A DNA stretch of 5,777 nucleotides from Thermoplasmata archaeon (GTDB lineage: Archaea > Thermoplasmatota > Thermoplasmata > Thermoplasmatales > Thermoplasmataceae), in NCBI GenBank assembly GCA_021811505.1, contig JAJZOM010000204.1, positions 1-5,777 of the forward strand, read 5' to 3'. The translations under genes and the position numbers were made by a program. Positions 1 to 5,777 of the stretch are shown piece after piece (the stretch's first letter is position 1; the number at the start of each line of letters is the position of its first letter). The notes under the pieces are model-generated. The model searched no databases, had not been told where the DNA came from, and saw only the letters and a list, made by a program, of their open reading frames with translations.

Positions 1-251
1 GGTGTCCCAATGACGGGGAGTTAAGAACAATTGTTAAGAAGCAGAATGAGGCGGTAATCTGCCCCAAATGCAGTTCAGCAATGGCACTTGATCACCAGGA
101 AGATACAGTTGAGGTATTCTACAAGCTGGCAGAGGCATCAGGGGCCAGAGTTGAGTTAATCTCGATCGAAAGCGAAGAGGGAAAATTGCTGCAGAAGGCA
201 TTCGGAGGAATGGCGGGAGTGCTCAGGTATGTTCCAAAGGTCCTGAGTTAA
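1..251 (+). CDS. prf1: Peptide chain release factor aRF1, C-terminal end (5' partial)
   Basis: Archaeal class I release factor 1 recognises all three stop codons in the ribosomal A site and triggers peptidyl-tRNA hydrolysis. Only the last 82 codons are visible (reading from base 3, stop TAA at 249-251), so the NIKS and GGQ domains lie outside the window; the full protein is usually a little over 400 residues. What is seen is domain 3, which binds the partner GTPase: a C-P-N-D-G turn, a strand, then a C-P-K-C knuckle (visible residues 20-23), followed by the segments VEVFYKLAEASGARVELIS and EEGKLLQKAFGGMAGVLRY, the typical aRF1/eRF1 ending. The first knuckle, usually CxxC in archaeal aRF1, here reads C-P-N-D, so one expected zinc ligand is Asp. 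The gene converges on the PRC-barrel gene. Identity is confident from the C-terminal signature. Confidence 0.9.
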   Translation, partial: CPNDGELRTIVKKQNEAVICPKCSSAMALDHQEDTVEVFYKLAEASGARVELISIESEEGKLLQKAFGGMAGVLRYVPKVLS

Positions 252-517
252 TTTCTAAGTTTCTGGCTCCCTGAACTCTCTACAACAAATACGTCTTTGA
301 AAGATTTCATGGATTTCAACGGGATCATATACCGCCCCTCCTTATCTATCTGGAAATCCGGGTGCTTGTTAGGGCCGGATGGCTTTACCAGGACGCTTTT
401 AATCGTTCCTGCTTCGGTATCTACTACAATATTGCTGACTGTACCGATAATCTCACCGTCACTGGTCATTACTGATTTCTTTATCACGTCCGTAGCAAAT
501 TTCCTTGCAGTAGCCAT
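248..517 (-). CDS. Stand-alone PRC-barrel domain protein (CdpB-like, 89 aa)
   Basis: A small single-domain PRC-barrel protein. The opening MATARKFATDVIKKSVM, then SDGEIIGTVSNIVVDTEAGTI (residues 19-39 region) and the closing strand pattern of residues 64-80 (YMIPLKSMKSFKDVFVVE) form the PRC beta-barrel: a strand ending in a D-G turn, a strand rich in I/V with 'D...G', and a final 'IP...K..KDV.VVE'. No signal peptide, membrane segment or catalytic residues are seen, so a scaffold or adaptor role is likely. In haloarchaea short PRC-barrel proteins CdpB1/CdpB2 act with SepF and FtsZ in cell division; assignment to that group here is inference. I chose ATG at 515-517; an upstream in-frame TTG at 566-568 would add 17 residues (with two Cys) unlike the family and would run through the promoter. 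The gene is separated from VAT by a terminator, so it is probably its own unit. Confidence 0.85.
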   Translation of the reverse strand: MATARKFATDVIKKSVMTSDGEIIGTVSNIVVDTEAGTIKSVLVKPSGPNKHPDFQIDKEGRYMIPLKSMKSFKDVFVVESSGSQKLRN

Positions 518-536
518 AAGACATTCAATGCAGGTA

Positions 537-561
537 CGAATAAATCCTTTTCTCTTATAAT
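537..561 (-). promoter_or_regulatory. Candidate archaeal promoter of the PRC-barrel gene
   Basis: Reading the minus strand, A-rich sequence GAGAAAAGGATTTATTC precedes the ATG at 517. The TTTATT box (539-544) is centred about 25 bases before the ATG, the spacing expected for a leaderless transcript, and the AAAA just upstream could serve as BRE. A second AT-rich box, TTATAA at 555-560, could instead give a leader of roughly 15 bases. No Shine-Dalgarno sequence is seen before the ATG, which favours the leaderless reading. This rests on spacing and composition only. Confidence 0.35.
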
Positions 562-568
562 GAAACAA

Positions 569-710
569 AATTTTTGTCCGAACGCCCTGTTGTTTACATC
601 GATCTGATCAGGAATATCCTTTATCTTTGAAGAGGAGACGAATTGCGGGAAATATATTCTGAGGAGAGTCTGCCAGCAATTTTTTTAAAAAAAATGAAGG
701 ATGAAAGAAA
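569..710. other. Intergenic region between VAT and the PRC-barrel gene
   Basis: This stretch holds the VAT terminator near one end and the far upstream part of the PRC-barrel gene at the other. An AT-rich AATATATT at 651-658 resembles a TATA box but has no start codon at a suitable distance on either strand. A 25-codon plus-strand frame from TTG at 643 to TAA at 718-720, preceded by GAGGAG, is visible but is too short and low in evidence to call a gene. No RNA gene or repeat is recognised. Confidence 0.5.
687..694 (-). terminator. Oligo-T terminator of the VAT gene
   Basis: On the minus strand, 17 bases after the VAT stop codon, there is a run of eight T following CCTTCA. Archaeal RNA polymerase stops at such T runs without needing a hairpin. 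On the plus strand the adjoining bases 680-686 are a run of seven T, so the site is a T7A8 block, but no plus-strand gene upstream obviously needs it. Confidence 0.6.
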
Positions 711-2960
<2,250 letters not shown>

Positions 2961-2965
2961 CTAAC

Positions 2966-2985
2966 TTAGTATTTGAAAATTATGA
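2966..2985 (-). promoter_or_regulatory. Candidate promoter of VAT
   Basis: On the minus strand the AT-rich sequence CATAATTTTCAAATACT lies about 20-36 bases before the VAT ATG. AAATAC (2969-2974) is centred about 24 bases upstream, and TAATTTT slightly further, so either could be the TATA box of a leaderless or nearly leaderless mRNA. A weak AGGA lies 11-14 bases before the ATG, which could act as a ribosome site only if a leader exists. The exact box is not clear. Confidence 0.35.
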
Positions 2986-2999
2986 AAGAGTCGGGATAA

Positions 3000-3276
3000 C
3001 ACTACTCTTCACGCAAAGATCAATTCCAAGGACCGTCCTTCTTCGCCTTCAACATTTTATATGCACTTTGCCTAAATTTCACATGGGATTTGGAACTGCG
3101 GAAGATTCTTCTATTTATGGAGATGCTTGATAGTACACTGGAGGGAACACCCAAGGCTGAAGCAGCCCGAGAATATTGTGATTCCAACAACGACTCTTGA
3201 AAAGCAAAATTCTCTGCAGGAACAGGATGAAGAGATAACAAAATATCCGGAAAAGGTCAGGGAGAAACGCCAGTAG
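3000..3276 (+). pseudogene. Possible eroded gene remnant on the plus strand
   Basis: Between VAT and the sulfurtransferase no intact gene is seen. On the plus strand one frame is open from 3000 to the TGA at 3198-3200, and a second frame is open from 3076 to the TAG at 3274-3276. The first frame reads LELRKILLFMEMLDSTLEGT then PKAEAARE (3090-3173); the second, from about 3172, reads NIVIPTTTLEKQNSLQEQDE then EITKYPEKVREKRQ. Both segments have the charged, soluble look of real protein, and joining them near 3172-3182 needs a single frame change. The first has a K-A-E-A-A-R-E stretch and the second a weak heptad-like, Gln/Glu-rich segment, which together recall HTH plus coiled-coil ends of transposases, but that is a guess. 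No good start codon is seen apart from TTG at 3090-3092, and the end overlaps the sulfurtransferase gene by 20 bases. It may equally be non-coding. Confidence 0.25.
3055..3064 (+). promoter_or_regulatory. TATA-like box pointing into the 3085-3256 gap
   Basis: TTTTATATGC is the best plus-strand TATA match in the gap. A transcript would start near 3083-3088, where an ATG (3083-3085) opens only a 15-codon frame. It could be a relic promoter of the eroded stretch, the promoter of a small RNA antisense to the sulfurtransferase 3' end, or chance in AT-rich DNA. Confidence 0.2.
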
Positions 3277-4102
3277 AGATCGGGTTCTCTTTATAGCTTA
3301 TCCAGTCGCTCCAGCTGCCTGCATAAAGTTTAGGCTTGAATCCTGCTTCTGTCAGGGCTACGAAATTGACACAAGCAGTAACTCCTGAACCACAGTAAAC
3401 GATCACGTCCCTGCCAATGTCCCGGAACATTCTCAAGAGTTCCTTCCTGTTCCTGAACAATCCTGTTTCAGAAACAGTGTCAGTGTACTGGTAGTTTACA
3501 GCACCCGGTATATGTCCGGCTATTTTGTCTATGGGCTCTGATATCCCCGCATATCTCACTTTAGTTCTTGAATCTATTAGTGTCGTTGTTGGCTTAATAC
3601 TCTTCACATCTTCAACGGAAGCGAGAACAGTTTTGTTTACAACTGGAGAAAAACTGCCTGATCGGAATGGAGGTATCTCTGTTGTCAGCTCAAATCCCAG
3701 TGATTTCCATTCCACAATCCCTCCGTTCATTATCCTGACCTTGGAATGCCCGAAATAGTTGAGCAGCCACCAGAACCTTGCTGCGCCGGAACCGTCGCTG
3801 TCATACGCTATTACTGTAATTTCCGGGTTCAACCCGATACTGTTCATTCTCTTGGCGAATATATCCTGATCTGGCAACGGATGTCTTCCACCATGAAGAG
3901 TGATCCTTCCGGTCAGATCTTTTTCCATATCGATCTGGTAAGCTCCGGGTATGTGGCCTTCCAGATATTCCTTCCTGCCAAGTTCAAAATCCGCCAGGTT
4001 GTATCTGCAATCGGCTATTATCAGGCTCCGGTCATTCAGATGTTCTCTCAACCATTTACATGAAACAAATAGAGAATCGTCACTCTCGCTGGACATTGTC
4101 AT
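3257..4102 (-). CDS. sseA: Two-domain sulfurtransferase, rhodanese family (3-mercaptopyruvate sulfurtransferase-like)
   Basis: Transfers sulfane sulfur from a donor (3-mercaptopyruvate or thiosulfate) to thiols or cyanide through a cysteine persulfide. The 281 residues form two rhodanese domains: an inactive one (about 10-140, with E-G-H-I-P-G-A at 48-54 and A-Y-D-S-D-G where the catalytic loop would be, then the typical ARFWWLLNYFGH at 108-119) and an active one (about 158-275, with I-D-S-R at 176-179, R183-Y-A-G, G-H-I-P-G-A at 196-201 and the loop C-G-S-G-V-T at 237-242). Cys237 is the predicted persulfide carrier. CG(S/A)GVT is the loop of mercaptopyruvate sulfurtransferases such as SseA, whereas thiosulfate-preferring enzymes usually have CRKGVT; the substrate is thus inferred. 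Length fits SseA (about 280). No signal peptide, so cytosolic. ATG at 4100-4102 is used; a second in-frame ATG two codons later (4094-4096) is equally possible. It is divergent from the cysteine synthase gene. Confidence 0.92.
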   Translation of the reverse strand: MTMSSESDDSLFVSCKWLREHLNDRSLIIADCRYNLADFELGRKEYLEGHIPGAYQIDMEKDLTGRITLHGGRHPLPDQDIFAKRMNSIGLNPEITVIAYDSDGSGAARFWWLLNYFGHSKVRIMNGGIVEWKSLGFELTTEIPPFRSGSFSPVVNKTVLASVEDVKSIKPTTTLIDSRTKVRYAGISEPIDKIAGHIPGAVNYQYTDTVSETGLFRNRKELLRMFRDIGRDVIVYCGSGVTACVNFVALTEAGFKPKLYAGSWSDWISYKENPISTGVSP

Positions 4103-4118
4103 GGCTTAGATTTTGAAC

Positions 4119-4134
4119 TACTTAATTTTTGCGT
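4119..4134 (-). promoter_or_regulatory. Candidate promoter of the sulfurtransferase gene
   Basis: The minus strand reads CACGCAAAAATTAAGTAG upstream of the gene. AATTAAG (4121-4127) is a reasonable TATA box and GCAAAA just before it a reasonable BRE. The box is centred 22 bases from the first ATG and 28 from the second, consistent with a leaderless mRNA beginning at or between the two. Confidence 0.45.
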
Positions 4135-4163
4135 GATATGATTAAGGAAATAGGATCTCCATT

Positions 4164-4185
4164 CTATTTTCCGAAGCGGAAATAG
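4164..4185. promoter_or_regulatory. Inverted repeat, candidate operator between the divergent sulfur genes
   Basis: Seen directly: CTATTTTCCG-AAG-CGGAAATAG. The core arms TTTCCG (4168-4173) and CGGAAA (4177-4182) are perfect, and allowing one extra T in the left arm extends the match to nine base pairs per arm. A further copy of GGAAATAG lies in direct orientation at 4146-4153, exactly 32 bases (about three helical turns) from the copy at 4178-4185. The cluster sits between the two outward-facing TATA boxes, where a dimeric regulator could act on both genes. The arms could also fold as a hairpin, but the site is probably upstream of both transcription starts. That a regulator binds is inference. 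Confidence 0.4.
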
Positions 4186-4197
4186 TTCTCTCTCGCA

Positions 4198-4213
4198 GTT
4201 AAAGGTATTAAAG
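4198..4213 (+). promoter_or_regulatory. Candidate promoter of the cysteine synthase gene
   Basis: GTTAAAGGTATTAAAG contains a TATA-like TATTAAAG at 4206-4213, centred about 24 bases before the ATG at 4233 and 30 before the ATG at 4239. This spacing suits a leaderless transcript and argues against the GTG at 4218, which would fall between the promoter box and the expected transcription start. Confidence 0.45.
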
Positions 4214-4232
4214 AGAGGTGGAATACGGGGGC

Positions 4233-5171
4233 ATGGATATGTCAAAGGTATCCCGAAGTATCTCCGAACTCATTGGAAATACTCCCATGCTGAAAATTAA
4301 CAGAATGATCGGAACTAATTCTGCCAACATATTCGCCAAACTTGAGAGTTTTAACATAGGAGGGTCCATCAAAGACAGAGTTGCCCTACATTTGATTGAA
4401 TTTGCGGAGGCATCTGGAATCCTGACAAAAGAAAAAACTATAATTGAAGCCACCTCAGGAAACACTGGAATAGCTATTGCTATGATCGGAGCAGCAAAAG
4501 GTTACAAAGTTACTATCGTTATGTCAGAATCCGTCAGTGTTGAAAGGAGAAAAATAATTAGTGCTTATGGAGCTGACCTGATCCTGACACCAGGGTCCAG
4601 AGGAACATCGGGGGCCATTGAGATAAAAGACAGGCTGGTCCGTGAAGATCCTGACAAATATGTCCCACTGGATCAGTTCAGCAACCCTGCCAATGTTCTG
4701 GCTCATTATCGCGGTACCGGGAGAGAAATCATAGACCAGATGAACGGAGAGATCGACATGGTGGTACTCAGTGTAGGCACAGGCGGAACAAGTTCTGGAG
4801 TATCGCTGAGGATGAAGGAATTCAATCCGGCAATCAAGGTGATCGGAATAACGCCAAGGCTTGGCGTAAAGATTCAGGGAATAAGGAATCCAAAAGAACC
4901 CAACCCGTCAAAACTGGTGCGATACGAAGCAATGGATGAACTGATTGAAATAGATGAAAAAACAAAACAGGAGGCGTTCGAAACAGGACGTAGGGCTGCC
5001 AGAGAGGAAGGACTCCTCCTGGGGATGAGCGCAGCAGTAACGTTGCATATTGCTACGTTGAAAGCCATAGAATTGGGACCCGGGAAGAATATTATCGCGA
5101 TTCTTCCTGACAACGGATTCAAGTATCTTTCGACGGAACTTTTCCAGGATAATGGAAGACTGGTGGAATAG
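4233..5171 (+). CDS. cysK: Cysteine synthase / O-acyl- or O-phosphoserine sulfhydrylase (PLP-dependent)
   Basis: Makes cysteine from an activated serine (O-acetylserine or O-phosphoserine) and sulfide, in the cytosol. Numbering from ATG 4233 (312 aa): G-N-T-P-M-L 15-20; F-N-I-G-G-S-I-K-D-R with the PLP Schiff-base Lys at 47; T-S-G-N-T-G 74-79, the substrate carboxylate loop; Q-F-S-N-P-A-N 148-154; PLP-phosphate loop G-T-G-G-T-S-S-G 182-189; I-Q-G-I-R 214-218; and P-D-N-G-F-K-Y-L-S-T 292-301, a variant of the family P-D-x-G-x-R-Y-L-S-T end. There is no CBS pair or haem region, so not a full cystathionine beta-synthase. The family's usual NPGGSxKDR is here NIGGSIKDR. The G-I-R segment resembles CysM and the archaeal O-phosphoserine enzyme more than CysK (GIG), so the donor is open. 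Starts at GTG 4218 or ATG 4239 are possible; promoter spacing favours the ATGs. It is divergent from the sulfurtransferase. Confidence 0.93.
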   Translation: MDMSKVSRSISELIGNTPMLKINRMIGTNSANIFAKLESFNIGGSIKDRVALHLIEFAEASGILTKEKTIIEATSGNTGIAIAMIGAAKGYKVTIVMSESVSVERRKIISAYGADLILTPGSRGTSGAIEIKDRLVREDPDKYVPLDQFSNPANVLAHYRGTGREIIDQMNGEIDMVVLSVGTGGTSSGVSLRMKEFNPAIKVIGITPRLGVKIQGIRNPKEPNPSKLVRYEAMDELIEIDEKTKQEAFETGRRAAREEGLLLGMSAAVTLHIATLKAIELGPGKNIIAILPDNGFKYLSTELFQDNGRLVE

Positions 5172-5185
5172 GCTTGTTCACGCCA

Positions 5186-5203
5186 TATTTTCTCCGCATT
5201 TTT
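5186..5203 (+). terminator. Probable oligo-T terminator after the cysteine synthase gene
   Basis: Two short T runs, TTTT at 5188-5191 and TTTTT at 5199-5203, follow the stop codon by about 17-32 bases in pyrimidine-rich sequence with no hairpin. Short T runs can end archaeal transcripts, and the separate promoter of the next gene fits termination here. The runs are short, so confidence is limited. Confidence 0.4.
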
Positions 5204-5221
5204 GCTATAAGGAAGCTCTTA

Positions 5222-5237
5222 CGAAAATCTTTAAAGT
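5222..5237 (+). promoter_or_regulatory. BRE/TATA promoter of the FAD oxidoreductase gene
   Basis: CGAAAATCTTTAAAGT matches the archaeal pattern well: CGAAAA as BRE followed directly by TTTAAA (5230-5235) as TATA box, centred about 24 bases before the GTG start. Transcription is expected to begin at or within a few bases of that GTG, giving a leaderless mRNA. This is the clearest promoter in the window. Confidence 0.6.
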
Positions 5238-5255
5238 TTTCAGCCCTTACCCTTT

Positions 5256-5777
5256 GTGCCTTCTAAACGCTTCGACGTTATAATAATTGGTTCCGGAATA
5301 GTTGGTCTGTCCTCCGCTTACCATATTAAAAACAACAACCCGGATGTAAGGATTGCTGTAGTGGACATGGCTCCTACATTTGCACAGGGGAATACTGGAA
5401 AGAGTGCTGCCGGTTTTCGCGATCTTTTCTCTTCAGAAGTTAATTTCAAGCTTTCTCATTCTTCAATCGAATTCTACAAGCACATACAGGAAGATTTGAA
5501 ATTTGATCTTGGGATGAAGTTCATTGGCTATCTCTTCCTGTTGAACAACTCAGACATAAGACTGGATGTTCTCGAAACACTTTCCAGAAAAACCAAGGTC
5601 AAGCACATAGACTCAGGCTCATTGTCGGATTTAGGATACCTGCGGCTGAAACTTGATCCGGAAAACAAGAAGCTCCTGAATCTAAGTGACATAGATGTGG
5701 GCATACTCGGTGAAAACTGCGGAATAATTGAACCTGAACTGGTTGCCGAATTTTATTACCAGGAACTTGTTAAGATG
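5256..5777 (+). CDS. FAD-dependent oxidoreductase, DAO family (3' partial)
   Basis: First 174 residues of a flavoprotein that runs off the window. The start GTG at 5256-5258 is the only standard start before an in-frame stop (TAA 5232-5234) and fits the promoter spacing. Residues 7-18 (D-V-I-I-I-G-S-G-I-V-G-L) are the Rossmann FAD dinucleotide motif GxGxxG, Asp37 ends the second strand where an acidic residue binds the adenosine ribose, and N-T-G-K-S-A-A-G-F-R (46-55) is the second FAD contact typical of the D-amino-acid oxidase/sarcosine oxidase/DadA group. The following segment, with the helix S-I-E-F-Y-K-H and then G-Y-L-F-L-L, fits the substrate-domain entry. No signal peptide is seen. 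The substrate (an amino acid, N-methyl amino acid or hydroxy acid) cannot be told because the substrate-contacting C-terminal part is missing. It follows the cysteine synthase in the same direction by 84 bases but has its own promoter, so co-transcription is not required. Confidence 0.88.
   Translation, partial: MPSKRFDVIIIGSGIVGLSSAYHIKNNNPDVRIAVVDMAPTFAQGNTGKSAAGFRDLFSSEVNFKLSHSSIEFYKHIQEDLKFDLGMKFIGYLFLLNNSDIRLDVLETLSRKTKVKHIDSGSLSDLGYLRLKLDPENKKLLNLSDIDVGILGENCGIIEPELVAEFYYQELVKM

Noticed and set aside
680..694. T7A8 block as a bidirectional terminator
   Set aside because: Only the minus-strand use is supported, since no plus-strand gene ends nearby.
3020..3241. Minus-strand open frame of 73 codons between the sulfurtransferase and VAT
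   Set aside because: It starts at TTG, has no promoter at a suitable distance, no recognisable domain, and a Ser-rich composition typical of a shadow frame opposite the plus-strand remnant. A faint HTH-like A-A-S-A-L-G-V stretch is not enough.
3525..4063. Plus-strand frames opposite the sulfurtransferase
   Set aside because: The minus-strand gene has all family motifs in frame; these give no recognisable protein.
4218..4232. GTG at 4218 as the start of cysteine synthase
   Set aside because: It lies only a few bases after the TATA-like box, inside the expected untranscribed stretch; ATG 4233 or 4239 fits both promoter spacing and the usual short N-terminus.

Overview
The window looks like an ordinary core-genome segment from a member of the archaeal order Thermoplasmatales. 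The main reason is a 745-residue AAA+ ATPase at 711-2948 (minus strand) that I recognise from memory as very close, residue by residue, to VAT, the Cdc48/p97 homologue of Thermoplasma. Other support: an archaeal-type release factor (aRF1) tail, a stand-alone archaeal PRC-barrel protein, oligo-T terminators, and BRE/TATA-like boxes about 22-30 bases before the start codons, which suggests mostly leaderless transcripts. Base composition appears moderate and even; I see no insertion sequence, tRNA, rRNA, CRISPR array or phage-like gene.

Layout. 1-251 (+): last 82 codons of aRF1. 248-517 (-): an 89-residue PRC-barrel protein converging on aRF1, the two stop codons sharing one TTAA. 518-710: upstream region of the PRC gene plus an oligo-T terminator for VAT. 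711-2948 (-): VAT. 2949-3256: a roughly 300-base gap with the VAT promoter region and a plus-strand stretch that reads like an eroded gene in two frames. 3257-4102 (-): two-domain rhodanese with a CGSGVT active site, probably a 3-mercaptopyruvate sulfurtransferase. 4103-4232: compact divergent promoter region with a repeated GGAAATAG element, partly arranged as an inverted repeat. 4233-5171 (+): PLP-dependent cysteine synthase. 5256-5777 (+): N-terminal 174 residues of an FAD-dependent oxidoreductase of the DAO family, starting at GTG behind a good BRE/TATA box and running off the window.

How the genes may work together. aRF1 (translation termination) and VAT (protein unfolding for the proteasome) are housekeeping genes with no visible shared operon. 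The sulfurtransferase and cysteine synthase are divergently transcribed from one short region and both act in cysteine/sulfur chemistry, so they are the most plausible functional pair; the inverted repeat between them is a candidate shared operator. The PRC-barrel protein resembles the archaeal CdpB cell-division family, which is an inference. I did not find a convincing new multi-gene system; the items most worth following are the divergent sulfur-gene operator, the decayed stretch at 3000-3276, the substrate of the cysteine synthase and the CdpB-like protein.
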